52,339 nucleotides of DNA from Burkholderiaceae bacterium (GTDB lineage Bacteria > Pseudomonadota > Gammaproteobacteria > Burkholderiales > Rhodocyclaceae). Below, piece after piece: positions 19,209 through 29,087 of the stretch (position 1 is its first letter; each line of letters starts with the position of its first letter). Below the pieces are notes generated by a model that made no database searches, was not told where the DNA came from, and saw nothing but the letters and a program-made list of their open reading frames with translations. Location of the stretch: NCBI GenBank assembly GCA_021738065.1, contig JAIPCT010000015.1:1-52339 (forward strand), given 5' to 3'. Made by a program: the position numbers and the translations under genes.

Positions 19209-21055
19209 ACGCTACGACAGGCATCCAGAGTTGCAACGACTTCGTCATCAAGTTTGCCAACGTCAACGGCTCGGGGTCGGCATCGGCCAATGAACTGTTC
19301 GCCCGCGCCATCATGCGCATGGGCGTGCCCGTTGCGCCGCGCAATATCTTTCCGTCGAACATTCAGGGCATGCCCACCTGGTACGAAATGCGCGTTTCCG
19401 CAGACGGCTGGCTCGGCCGTCGCGGCGGTTGCGATCTGATGGTGGCGATGAATCCCCAGACCTGGGATCGGGACCTCGCGGAGATCGATGCCGGTGGCTA
19501 TCTTTTCTACGACTCGACCAAGACCTTGCCGCGCTCGCGGTTTCGCGAAGACATCACGGTGCTGGGTATTCCGCTCACCGAAATCTGCAATCGCGAATAC
19601 ACCGATCCCCGTCAGCGCCAGCTATTCAAGAACATCATGTATGTCGGTGCGCTCACGGCACTGCTGGACATGGACCTTGGCGTTGTCGAGCAGTTGATCG
19701 CCGAACAGTTTCGCGGCAAGGACAAGCTTATCGGCGCCAACGTCAGCGCGCTCAAACTGGGTTACGACCATGCTCAGGCGAACCTCGCCTGTCCGATCGG
19801 TTTGCGGGTCGAGCAATCGGATGGCGTCGGCGATCAGATTTTCATCAACGGCAACAATGCCTGCGGCCTGGGTGCCGTGTATGGCGGGGCAACGGTTGCC
19901 GCCTGGTATCCGATCACGCCCTCAACCTCGGTTATTGAAGCATTTGCGGGTTATTGCCGCAAGTTTCGGACCGACCCCGACAACGGCAGGGCTCGCTATG
20001 CCGTGGTTCAGGCCGAAGATGAACTGGCGTCGATCGGCATGGCAATCGGCGCCGCCTGGAATGGCGCACGCGCTTTCACGGCGACGTCGGGTCCCGGGAT
20101 TTCGCTGATGCAGGAATTTTTCGGCCTGGCCTATTTTGCCGAAGTGCCGGTTGTCATTTTCGATGTACAGCGCGGCGGGCCGTCCACCGGCATGCCGACT
20201 CGCACGCAGCAATCCGATCTGATTTCCTGCGCCTACTCGTCGCATGGCGATACCAAGCACGTGATGCTGTTTCCGGAAGACCCTCACGAATGTTTCACGC
20301 TCGGCGCCCAGGCTTTCGATCTGGCGGATCGCCTGCAGACGCCGGTATTTGTCCTGCTGGATCTCGACATCGGGATGAACGACAGGTTGTGTCAGCCCTT
20401 CCAATGGGACGATCAGCGCCGCTACGATCGCGGCAAGGTGATGAGCGCGGAAGACCTCGAAGCCGGTAAAAATTTCGGTCGCTATCTCGACGTCGACGGC
20501 GACGGTATTCCCTGGCGTACCATTCCCGGCACCCATCCGACCAAAGGCGCCTTCTTCAGCCGGGGCACGACACGCAACGCCTATGCCAAGTACAGCGAGG
20601 CTGGAACCGACTATGTGTACAACATGGAACGCCTGCGACGCAAGCTCGAAACGGCAAAGAGCGTGTTGCCGGAGCCGATATTGCAGCCTGCCTCGAATCC
20701 GACTCGCTTCGGCGTGATCTACTACGGTTCGACGGCTCCGGCCATGGCTGAAGCGTTTTCCCTGCTCGAAGCGCAGGGCATTCATGTCGACATCCTGCGC
20801 GTGCGCGCCTTCCCGTTTGCCGACGCCGTGATCGATTTCATCAATGATCATGACTTCGTATTTGTCGTCGAGCAAAACGAAAGCGGCCAGTTGCGCATGC
20901 TGCTGAGTACGGAAGGCGAAGTGGATCCCAAGCGCCTGATACGCGTCCTGCACTATGACGGGACGCCCATCACCGCCCGCTTCATTTCAGGCCGGATCGC
21001 CGACGCGCTGTCGACGCACAAGGTAACTCCGATTCGTAAAAAGGTGGCCTCATGA
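19205..21055 (+). CDS. korA: 2-oxoacid:acceptor oxidoreductase, fused gamma-alpha subunit
   Basis: A 616-residue subunit. The N-terminal part (NVNGSGSASANELFARAIMR, GMPTWYEMRVS) is the gamma/POR domain; the second part starts NGNNACGLGAVYGGA and WYPITPSTSVIEAF, the alpha pyrimidine-binding domain, with SGPGISLMQEF and VQRGGPSTGMPT. The ATG at 19205 overlaps the previous stop by 4 nt; an upstream extension lies in the korC-like gene. It binds TPP and CoA together with the beta subunit and would convert 2-oxoglutarate, CoA and an acceptor to succinyl-CoA and CO2. Substrate choice among 2-oxoacids cannot be fixed from sequence. Confidence 0.82.
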   Translation: MNATTGIQSCNDFVIKFANVNGSGSASANELFARAIMRMGVPVAPRNIFPSNIQGMPTWYEMRVSADGWLGRRGGCDLMVAMNPQTWDRDLAEIDAGGYLFYDSTKTLPRSRFREDITVLGIPLTEICNREYTDPRQRQLFKNIMYVGALTALLDMDLGVVEQLIAEQFRGKDKLIGANVSALKLGYDHAQANLACPIGLRVEQSDGVGDQIFINGNNACGLGAVYGGATVAAWYPITPSTSVIEAFAGYCRKFRTDPDNGRARYAVVQAEDELASIGMAIGAAWNGARAFTATSGPGISLMQEFFGLAYFAEVPVVIFDVQRGGPSTGMPTRTQQSDLISCAYSSHGDTKHVMLFPEDPHECFTLGAQAFDLADRLQTPVFVLLDLDIGMNDRLCQPFQWDDQRRYDRGKVMSAEDLEAGKNFGRYLDVDGDGIPWRTIPGTHPTKGAFFSRGTTRNAYAKYSEAGTDYVYNMERLRRKLETAKSVLPEPILQPASNPTRFGVIYYGSTAPAMAEAFSLLEAQGIHVDILRVRAFPFADAVIDFINDHDFVFVVEQNESGQLRMLLSTEGEVDPKRLIRVLHYDGTPITARFISGRIADALSTHKVTPIRKKVAS

Positions 21056-22107
21056 CCTATCTCGTCAAACCCAATCTGCTGCGGCCGGATATGCCCAGAA
21101 ACACGCTGGGCTATACCCGGCGCGATTACGAGGGCGCGATTTCGACACTCTGTGCCGGATGCGGTCACGACTCGATCAGCGCGGCAATCGTGCAAGCCTG
21201 TTTCGATCTTGATATCGAGCCGCACCGGGTTGCCAAACTGTCGGGCATCGGATGTTCCTCGAAAACACCCGACTATTTTCTCGGTGCTTCGCACGGCTTC
21301 AACACCACGCACGGGCGCATGCCTTCAGTGCTCACCGGGGCGGCGCTGGCCAATCGCGACCTGACCTACCTGGGCATTTCTGGCGATGGCGATTCAGCGT
21401 CGATCGGCATCGGTCAGTTTGCCCATGCCATGCGGCGCGGCGTCAATATGACCTACATCGTGGAAAACAACGGGGTCTACGGTTTGACCAAGGGACAGTT
21501 CTCGGCTACCGCCGACAAGGGCTCGAAGAGCAAGCGTGGCGTCGTCAATAGCGATACGCCGATCGATCTGGTGGCGCTGGCCCTGCAACTCGGCGCCAGT
21601 TATGTGGCGCGCAGCTTTTCAGGTGACAAGGAGCAGTTGATTCCGCTGATCAAGGGAGCGCTGCGCCATCGCGGGCCGGCCTTCATCGATGTCATCAGTC
21701 CCTGCGTGACGTTCAACAATCACGCCGGATCGACCAAGAGCTATGACTATGTGCGCGAACACAATGACGCTGTCAATCGACTCGACGTCATCCTGCCGCG
21801 CGATCAGATCAACGCCTCCTACGAGCCCGGTTCGCTGCGGCGGATTGTCCAGCATGACGGCTCGATCCTGCATCTGCGCAAACTGGCGACGGATTACGAT
21901 CCCTCGGATCGCGTCGGTGCCATGAACCATCTGCAGGAACGGCATGTGCTGGGTGAAATTGTCACCGGCCTGCTCTACGTCGATAGCGCCGCCGAGGACA
22001 TGCATCGGAACCTCAACACGGTGGACAAACCGCTCAATCAGCTCGGTGATGCCTATCTTTGCCCGGGCAGCAAGGCTTTGCACGCGCTTAACGCAGCGCT
22101 CAGGTAG
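21052..22107 (+). CDS. korB: 2-oxoacid:acceptor oxidoreductase, TPP-binding beta subunit
   Basis: A 351-residue beta subunit with the cofactor motif GISGDGDSASIGIGQFAHAMRR and the downstream NNGVYGLTKGQFSAT, the TPP/Mg2+ region of this family. LCAGCGHDSISAAI near the N-terminus and KLSGIGCSSKTP are family signatures. The gene overlaps korA by 4 nt. Together with the GltD-like subunit this makes an NAD(P)-linked rather than only ferredoxin-linked complex. The gene is followed by a 208-bp gap before the converging protease gene. Confidence 0.85.
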   Translation: MTYLVKPNLLRPDMPRNTLGYTRRDYEGAISTLCAGCGHDSISAAIVQACFDLDIEPHRVAKLSGIGCSSKTPDYFLGASHGFNTTHGRMPSVLTGAALANRDLTYLGISGDGDSASIGIGQFAHAMRRGVNMTYIVENNGVYGLTKGQFSATADKGSKSKRGVVNSDTPIDLVALALQLGASYVARSFSGDKEQLIPLIKGALRHRGPAFIDVISPCVTFNNHAGSTKSYDYVREHNDAVNRLDVILPRDQINASYEPGSLRRIVQHDGSILHLRKLATDYDPSDRVGAMNHLQERHVLGEIVTGLLYVDSAAEDMHRNLNTVDKPLNQLGDAYLCPGSKALHALNAALR

Positions 22108-22315
22108 CCCAATATTGCCGGGCTGGCTTTCTTGCGGCGGATAGCCTCACCTCCGTCGATGAAACCAGGCTAACGCGGCTGGAACGCCTGCCCCCACCCG
22201 TCCATCCTCATGCGGGGGAAGTGACTGATTTGTTCGCTTGCGCGACAAATACCTGTCGCTCCGAACGATTTGTTTCACGTCAATGGCTGTGCCCCGGCTG
22301 GTCGGTCCCGGCCAA

Positions 22316-23482
<1,167 letters not shown>

Positions 23483-23510
23483 AATTTGATTTATTTGGGG
23501 GGGCGAAAGG

Positions 23511-24272
23511 ATGTCGGATAAAGCCGTGCTTCGTGAGGAACTTCGCGCGTATCTGAATCAGGAACTCGACGTCGCGCGCTTCCGCGATTATTGCCCAAAC
23601 GGGCTGCAAGTGGAAGGCCGCCCGCGCGTTGCGCGCATTGTTTGCGGTGTTACCGCCAGTCAGGCACTGATCGAGGCGGCCATCGAGCGCGAGGCCGATG
23701 CCTTGCTGGTGCACCACGGCTGGTTCTGGAAATCGGAAGACGGCAGCGTCACGGGGTTTCGCAAGCAGCGCATGGCGCGCCTGCTGGCGCACGACATCAA
23801 TTTGTTTGCCTATCATTTGCCGCTGGACGCCCATGCAAGCCTGGGCAACAACGCGCAACTGGCCGCGCGCCTGGGCTGGACCGTGACCGGTCGTTTTGGC
23901 GAGCAGGACATCGGATTTGTCGGCGTCCCGCCAGCGCCGACTTTTGCCGGCGATCTGGCACAGGTTCTGGCAAAGGCGCTGGGGCGCGTTCCCCAGTTGA
24001 TCGGCGACCCACGACAGCCGGTGGCGCGCATCGGCTGGTGCAGCGGCGGCGCGCAAGCCTATTTCGAGGGTGCGTTGGCGGCCGGGGCCGACATATTCAT
24101 TTCAGGCGAGATTTCGGAGCAGACCGTGCATCTCGCGCGCGAAACCGGGATGGCCTTTATCGCGGCCGGCCACCACGCCACCGAACGTTACGGCGTGAAG
24201 GCGCTGGGCGAACATCTGGCCGAAAAATTCGGCATTTCCTGCGAGTTTGTCGATATCGACAATCCGGTGTGA
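23511..24272 (+). CDS. NIF3/DUF34-family dinuclear-metal protein (GTP cyclohydrolase 1 type 2 homolog)
   Basis: A 253-residue protein of the NIF3 family, which forms hexamers with a dinuclear metal site and has no settled function. Metal-site segments are [13 protein letters not shown] (about residues 61-73), [18 protein letters not shown], and [13 protein letters not shown] near the C-terminus. The segment [10 protein letters not shown] is encoded by the reverse complement of the short dispersed repeat. It is a near neighbour of tat and htrA genes in many betaproteobacteria. Confidence 0.9.
   Translation: MSDKAVLREELRAYLNQELDVARFRDYCPNGLQVEGRPRVARIVCGVTASQALIEAAIEREADALLVHHGWFWKSEDGSVTGFRKQRMARLLAHDINLFAYHLPLDAHASLGNNAQLAARLGWTVTGRFGEQDIGFVGVPPAPTFAGDLAQVLAKALGRVPQLIGDPRQPVARIGWCSGGAQAYFEGALAAGADIFISGEISEQTVHLARETGMAFIAAGHHATERYGVKALGEHLAEKFGISCEFVDIDNPV
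23919..23945 (-). repeat. Short dispersed repeat, copy 4
   Basis: The exact core lies on the minus strand at 23944-23930, followed by GGGACGCCGACA. It is antisense within the NIF3-like gene and encodes PPAPTF on the gene strand. Confidence 0.7.
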
Positions 24273-24758
24273 TTACTCGAGGCGGAATCTAACCGGAAAC
24301 AGGGACTGGCGCGGGCTGCCAGGCAGCGCGCCGATCTTGCGCACCGCGTCGAGCGCGGCCTGGTCGAGTATCGCGTGGCCGGAGCTGCGTGCGATGGAGG
24401 CAGTGACCAGCTGTCCGTTTTCAGCCAGTGCCAACAGCAGGATGACTTCGCCTTCGATACCGTTGGCGACGGCTGCCGGCGGATAGTAGAGATGCTCGCT
24501 CAGTGAAGTCTGTGCACTGCGTAGCGCCTGGCCCTGCAGTTTTCGCGGCGGCGAAACAGGGGGCGGCAGGATTTTTGCGCTCTCGATCGGTTCGCTGCTG
24601 ACAGCCTCCGCCGGTGTTTCGGCCGGGTTCGGCGGGATCAGGCGGGCATCGACGCGGGCCAAGGGAGACGGCGGCGGCGTGGGGGCTAACCAGTTCGGGG
24701 CGGCAATCAGCGCGGCGTGCAGGGCAAGACTCAGCAGCATGGCAAAATGAAAAGGCAT
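24273..24758 (-). CDS. Small TonB-family energy-transducer-like protein
   Basis: A 161-residue protein with an N-terminal hydrophobic anchor (residues about 5-24), a Pro-rich periplasmic stretch, and a TonB C-terminal domain (about 80-160) containing YYPPAAVANGIEGEVILLLA. Its length is short for TonB (usually 220-300). ExbB and ExbD are not encoded nearby, so it may use partners elsewhere or have a non-canonical role. Its stop converges on that of the NIF3-like gene with no spacer. Confidence 0.75.
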   Translation of the reverse strand: MPFHFAMLLSLALHAALIAAPNWLAPTPPPSPLARVDARLIPPNPAETPAEAVSSEPIESAKILPPPVSPPRKLQGQALRSAQTSLSEHLYYPPAAVANGIEGEVILLLALAENGQLVTASIARSSGHAILDQAALDAVRKIGALPGSPRQSLFPVRFRLE

Positions 24759-24878
24759 CGGGGGATTCTAATTCGCGTCCCGCCTGCGCACGCTCCGCTT
24801 GAATAATTCAGGCGATCGCCGCATCTCTCGCGAGAGCGCCCGGCGCGACGCCACTCACGATTCTCTATACTTCCCGAT

Positions 24879-26042
24879 ATGAAAACCATTGCCCTTTTGC
24901 TGAGCTTCCTTATCAGTCTTGCGACTGTACATGCCGCGAGCTTGCCTGACCCGACGCGTTTTTCCCTGGCCATTGAACGCGGCGACCTGGCCCTGGCGCG
25001 CGAGTGGCTCGACGCCGGCCTCGCGCCCGACTTCGAAGGCAAGCTGATCGGAACGGGCGTGATGATCGGTGCCTGGGAAGGCAATATTCCCATGATGAAT
25101 TTGTTCGTCGAGCGTGGTGCCAATGTCAACATGACCAACGCACTGGGTGAACAAGCTTTGCTTCACGCGGCCTGGAAGGGCCACCTGAAAGCGGTGCGCT
25201 GGCTGGTGGAGCGCGGCGCAAACCTGAATCGCCAGGGCAAGCAGTGGGCGGCCTTGCACTACGCGGTGTTTGCCGGTCACGCCGATATCGCCGCTTACCT
25301 GATGCAGCAGGGCGCCGACATCAACGCGCTGTCGACCAATGGCTCGACGCCTTTGATGATGGCCGCGCGGGAGGGACAGGAGGCGCTTGCAAGGGTATTG
25401 CTGGAGGCCGGTGCGCGGGCCGATATCGTGAATGAACACGGTGACGATGCATTGCGCTGGGCGATGCGCAACAACAACCTGAAAATCGCTCGCGAGATTG
25501 CCGGAAGAGAGCGCTTTTCCGAGGTGGTCGCGCAGCCGGCGGCGACCTGGGGACCGGAGATTCGCTCGCAGCCGGTGCCCGATCGGGTCGATGCGCTGAT
25601 GGCCCAGGCCCGCAAGATGGAGGCATCGGGGCGGCGTGAAGAAGCGCGCAAGTTGTATCGGGCGGCGATCGCCGGAATACGTCGGGCCGAGGCGGCGGCG
25701 ACCAGGACGGCGGCGGCGGAGCGCGCCGCGACGGGAATGACGATTAGCGCGCAGCGCGGCAAGCCCGAAGCGCAGTCGGCAGCCTTGAGCTATTCGACGC
25801 CGGCCATCAACAACGAGAGCGCCGAGGTGGTTCGCAACGCCGGCGCAAAAGTCGGCGCTGGCGAGACGGCGAACAGCGCGCTCGCAGCGCCGGGAGGTGT
25901 GGTGGACGACTGGTTGCGCCGCGCCCGCGAGCTGGAAGCCTCAGGGCGCCGCAAAGAGGCGTTGCAGGCCTATCGCCAGGCCGCCACTGCCTTGCGCGGA
26001 GACGGCACGGCACCTTCTTCGCCCGCCCTTGCCCTGCCCTGA
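24879..26042 (+). CDS. Secreted ankyrin-repeat protein with duplicated C-terminal motif
   Basis: A 387-residue protein with a signal peptide (MKTIALLLSFLISLATVHAA) and about five ankyrin repeats in residues 25-200, for example ALLHAAWKGHLKAVRWLVER, ALHYAVFAGHADIAAYLMQQ and PLMMAAREGQEALARVLLEA. Two copies of a TPR-like helix follow: ARKMEASGRREEARKLYRAA near 247-266 and ARELEASGRRKEALQAYRQA near 348-367, an internal duplication separated by a low-complexity linker. The linker contains KVGAGETA, encoded by a copy of the short dispersed repeat. It would act in the periplasm; the partner is unknown. Confidence 0.8.
   Translation: MKTIALLLSFLISLATVHAASLPDPTRFSLAIERGDLALAREWLDAGLAPDFEGKLIGTGVMIGAWEGNIPMMNLFVERGANVNMTNALGEQALLHAAWKGHLKAVRWLVERGANLNRQGKQWAALHYAVFAGHADIAAYLMQQGADINALSTNGSTPLMMAAREGQEALARVLLEAGARADIVNEHGDDALRWAMRNNNLKIAREIAGRERFSEVVAQPAATWGPEIRSQPVPDRVDALMAQARKMEASGRREEARKLYRAAIAGIRRAEAAATRTAAAERAATGMTISAQRGKPEAQSAALSYSTPAINNESAEVVRNAGAKVGAGETANSALAAPGGVVDDWLRRARELEASGRRKEALQAYRQAATALRGDGTAPSSPALALP
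25847..25873 (+). repeat. Short dispersed repeat, copy 5
   Basis: The exact core lies at 25848-25862 followed by GAGACGGCGAA. It is in sense orientation in the linker of the ankyrin gene and encodes KVGAGET. Confidence 0.75.
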
Positions 26043-26072
26043 GCTGGATTCAGGTAGCAGAGAACTGGACAA

Positions 26073-26101
26073 TTGACTTCTAAACATAAAAACATTATGA
26101 T
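26073..26101 (+). promoter_or_regulatory. Sigma70-type promoter of the hydroxylase operon
   Basis: TTGACT (26073-26078) and TATGAT (26096-26101) are separated by 17 nt, each one base from consensus. They lie in an AT-rich 112-bp gap upstream of the MBL-fold gene, whose ATG at 26155 has AAGGAG at 26144. This is the strongest promoter-like sequence noticed in the window. No transcription regulator gene is adjacent. Confidence 0.65.
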
Positions 26102-26154
26102 ATGAGGAATCTAATTACACAACAGTAAATTCCAGAATACCCCAAGGAGACACC

Positions 26155-27123
26155 ATGAGTGAGAAAAAATTTGCCTCGCATGCCGACCTCGAAGAAAAGA
26201 AAGTCAGTTTCGAAAAGCTGTCCGACAACGCCTATGCCTACACCGCCGAGGGTGATCCGAACACCGGCGTGATCATCGGCGAAGACGCCGTGATGATCAT
26301 CGACGCCACCGCGACGCCGGTCATGGCGCAAGACGTGATCCGCTATGTGCGCCAGGTGACCGACAAGCCGATCAAGTACGTCACCCTGACGCATTACCAC
26401 GCCGTGCGCGTGCTCGGTGCCTCGGGCTACAAGACAGAGGGCCTGCAGGACGTCATCGCTTCGAAACAGACGCGCGAACTGATTGTCGAGCGCGGCCAGC
26501 AGGACATGGATTCCGAGATCGGACGCTTTCCGCGCTTGTTCAATGCCGTCGAGAGCGTGCCCGGGCTGACCTGGCCGACCGTGGTGTTCGACAAGGAAAT
26601 GACGCTGTGGATGGGCGATCTGGAAGTCAAGATCATGCATCTGGGTCGTGGCCACACCAAGGGCGACACCGTGGTCTGGTTGCCGCAACAGAAAATCCTG
26701 TTCTCCGGAGATCTGGTCGAGGCCGACGCGGCTTGCTATACCGGCGACGCCTATCTGACCGACTGGCCGGCAACGTTGGATGCGCTGGCGGCCCTGAAAG
26801 CCGAGAAAATGATTCCCGGCCGCGGTCCGGCCTTGCTGGATCCGACCCAGGTCGCAAAAGGCCTGGCCTACACCAAGGATTTCGTCTCCACGCTGTACCG
26901 CAGCGCACAGGAAGCCGTGGCTCAAGGCATGGACCTCGCGGCTTGCATGACGCATACGCGCAAGAACATGGATCCAAAGTTCGCCAGCGTGTTCATCTAC
27001 GAGCACTGCCTGCCGTTCGATGTCACGCGCGCCCATGATGAAGCTTCGGGAATTCGCGACCCGCGCATCTGGACCGCCGAGCGCGATCAGGAAATGTGGC
27101 ATGCCCTGCAGGCGGCTGCCTGA
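26155..27123 (+). CDS. MBL-fold hydrolase-like protein with an incomplete metal site
   Basis: A 322-residue metallo-beta-lactamase-fold protein, first gene of the hydroxylase operon. The usual HxHxDH motif reads H80-Y-H82-A-V-R85, so the Asp and third His are lost. GRGH167TKGDT and FSGD186LVEAD are retained, while the usual late GH is replaced in PGRGPALLD. The remaining ligands could bind one metal or none. Members of this fold act as thioesterases, glyoxalase II or lactonases. The operon context suggests a role in hydrolysing a ring-fission or CoA intermediate, but the loss of ligands makes a binding role equally possible. Confidence 0.75.
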   Translation: MSEKKFASHADLEEKKVSFEKLSDNAYAYTAEGDPNTGVIIGEDAVMIIDATATPVMAQDVIRYVRQVTDKPIKYVTLTHYHAVRVLGASGYKTEGLQDVIASKQTRELIVERGQQDMDSEIGRFPRLFNAVESVPGLTWPTVVFDKEMTLWMGDLEVKIMHLGRGHTKGDTVVWLPQQKILFSGDLVEADAACYTGDAYLTDWPATLDALAALKAEKMIPGRGPALLDPTQVAKGLAYTKDFVSTLYRSAQEAVAQGMDLAACMTHTRKNMDPKFASVFIYEHCLPFDVTRAHDEASGIRDPRIWTAERDQEMWHALQAAA

Positions 27124-27145
27124 CGCCGCCTGCAGGAGTTAACCG

Positions 27146-28846
27146 ATGCTGTCGACCTACACGTATCCTAAATTTGAATACACAACGCCGCCGGAAATCG
27201 CCAGTGGAAGCACGCTGAAGGTCCCCGTGGTGATCGTCGGTGCCGGCCCCGTGGGTCTGGCCGCGGCGTTGGATCTGCAACTGCATGACATACCAGTGCT
27301 GCTGCTGGACGAAGACGACACCGTTTCGATCGGCTCGCGCGGCGTGTGCTACGCCAAGCGCGCGCTGGAAATCCTCGATCGCTACGAAGTCGGCGACGCG
27401 GTGTGCGCCAAGGGCGTATCGTGGAATGTCGGACGCACCTTCTTCCGCGACAAGGAAGTGTACAACTTCAATCTGGTGCCGGAAGCCGATCATCACCGTC
27501 CCGGCATGGTGAATCTGCAGCAATACTATCTGGAAGAGTATCTGGCGAATCGCGCCGCGTCACGGCCCGGGATTGATCTGCGCTGGCGCAACAAGGTGGT
27601 ATCGGTGACGCGAAACGGAACGACCGTCACCTTGAAGGTCGAGACCGAGGACGGTTTCTATGCCGTCGAGACCGATTGGCTGATTGCCGCCGACGGGGCG
27701 CGCAGCCCGATTCGGCGCATGCTGGGCCTTGAAGTCGAAGGCAAGATATTCATGGATCGCTTTCTCATCGCCGACGTGGTGATGAAGGCTGATTTCCCCG
27801 CGGAGCGCTGGTTCTGGTTCGATCCGCCGTTTCATCCGGGACAATCGGTGTTGCTGCACAAACAGGCCGACAGTGTGTTTCGTATCGATTTCCAGTTGGG
27901 CTGGGATGCCGATCCGGAACAGGAAAAGAAGCCGGAGAACGTGCTGCCGCGCATCAAGGCCATGCTCGCCGCATTTGACGGCGCAAGCGGCAAACCGGAG
28001 CGCGAGTTCGAGCTGGAATGGGTCAGCGTGTATACCTTCCAGTGTCGTCGCATGGGCAGTTTTACACATGATCGCGTGCTGTTTGTCGGCGACGCGGCGC
28101 ATCAGGTCTCGCCATTCGGTGCGCGCGGCGCCAACTCGGGCCTGCAGGATATCGACAACCTGGGCTGGAAGTTGAAACTGGTCATCGATGGCAAGGCGCC
28201 GCCCGCGCTGCTGGACAGCTATTCGGAAGAACGCGTATTCGCCGCCGATGAAAACCTGATGAACTCGACACGCTCGACCGATTTCATCACACCCAAGAGC
28301 AAGGTCAGCAAAACCTTCCGCAATGCGGTGCTGGGTTTGGCGAAGGATCATGCCTTCGGCCGCGCGCTGGTGAATTCCGGCCGTCTGTCGGTGCCGGCTT
28401 TTCTCACCACCTCCAGCCTCAACACGGCCGACGACGCGGCGGACGAATTTTCCGGACGCATGGTGCCGGGAGCGCCGATGGATGATGCGCCGCTGCTGGA
28501 CAACGGCAGTGAAGGCTGGCTGCTGGACAAAGTTGGCAAGCAGTTCTTCGCCCTCTACTTTGCCGATGATCCGAAGTCGCTGGATGCCGCGACCATCGCT
28601 GCACTGTCCGGGCTTTCCCACGGCGGCATCGCGGTGCAAGCCCTGGTGATCGCGTCGATATCGGGTAGCGTCGCTGGCGGAATTCCGCATCTCGAGGACG
28701 CACATGGCGTCGCCGCCCAGCGCTACGACGCACGGCACGGCACGGTGTATCTGGTGCGCCCCGACCAGCATGTTGCCGCGCGCTGGCGGGTGCTGGATCC
28801 GGCAAAGATCAAGGCCGCCGTGGCGAAAGCCACCTGCAATACCTGA
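27146..28846 (+). CDS. FAD-dependent aromatic hydroxylase (MhpA/PheA-like)
   Basis: A 566-residue group A flavoprotein monooxygenase. The FAD dinucleotide motif GAGPVG is at residues 32-37, the DG motif at 183-184 (IAADGARSPIRRML), and the GD motif at 315-316 (VLFVGDAAHQVSPFGARGAN). A thioredoxin-like C-terminal part (about 450-560) is as in phenol hydroxylases. It should hydroxylate a phenolic or amino-aromatic ring with NAD(P)H and O2. The 22-nt gap to the MBL gene and the following FAH-type genes place it as the entry enzyme of a ring-degradation operon. The ring substrate is not readable from sequence. Confidence 0.88.
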   Translation: MLSTYTYPKFEYTTPPEIASGSTLKVPVVIVGAGPVGLAAALDLQLHDIPVLLLDEDDTVSIGSRGVCYAKRALEILDRYEVGDAVCAKGVSWNVGRTFFRDKEVYNFNLVPEADHHRPGMVNLQQYYLEEYLANRAASRPGIDLRWRNKVVSVTRNGTTVTLKVETEDGFYAVETDWLIAADGARSPIRRMLGLEVEGKIFMDRFLIADVVMKADFPAERWFWFDPPFHPGQSVLLHKQADSVFRIDFQLGWDADPEQEKKPENVLPRIKAMLAAFDGASGKPEREFELEWVSVYTFQCRRMGSFTHDRVLFVGDAAHQVSPFGARGANSGLQDIDNLGWKLKLVIDGKAPPALLDSYSEERVFAADENLMNSTRSTDFITPKSKVSKTFRNAVLGLAKDHAFGRALVNSGRLSVPAFLTTSSLNTADDAADEFSGRMVPGAPMDDAPLLDNGSEGWLLDKVGKQFFALYFADDPKSLDAATIAALSGLSHGGIAVQALVIASISGSVAGGIPHLEDAHGVAAQRYDARHGTVYLVRPDQHVAARWRVLDPAKIKAAVAKATCNT

Positions 28847-28854
28847 GAGGGAAC

Positions 28855-29085
28855 ATGACCATGGCACTCAATCTGAATCCGAATTTCGCCGAAGCCGGGG
28901 TGAGCTATTTCACCGCCTACGCGCCCGGCGACGATTTCTACGAAATGCTCATCAACACGCATCGCGATTTGTCGGATGAGCAGTCCGAACTGCTCAACGC
29001 GCGCCTGATCCTGCTGCTCGCCAATCATATTGGCGACATCGGTACGCTGCGTGAAGCCCTCACCATTGCTCGCGAAGGAGTCTGA
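28855..29085 (+). CDS. Small DUF2783-like protein
   Basis: A 76-residue protein without membrane segments. It resembles the small DUF2783 proteins often encoded beside FAD aromatic hydroxylases, with FYEMLINTHRDLSDEQSELL and LILLLANHIGD in the middle. No catalytic motif is visible; it may be an accessory or effector of the hydroxylase. It sits between the hydroxylase (8 nt) and the VOC gene (2 nt), inside one operon. An alternative ATG lies two codons downstream. Confidence 0.72.
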   Translation: MTMALNLNPNFAEAGVSYFTAYAPGDDFYEMLINTHRDLSDEQSELLNARLILLLANHIGDIGTLREALTIAREGV

Positions 29086-29087
29086 AC

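Noticed and set aside
22106-22124. Terminator after the korB-like gene
   Set aside because: AGCCC and GGGCT can pair but the stem is 5 bp with no T-run.
26155-27123. Beta-lactamase resistance gene
   Set aside because: The MBL fold is present but the HxHxDH motif is incomplete and context is catabolic.
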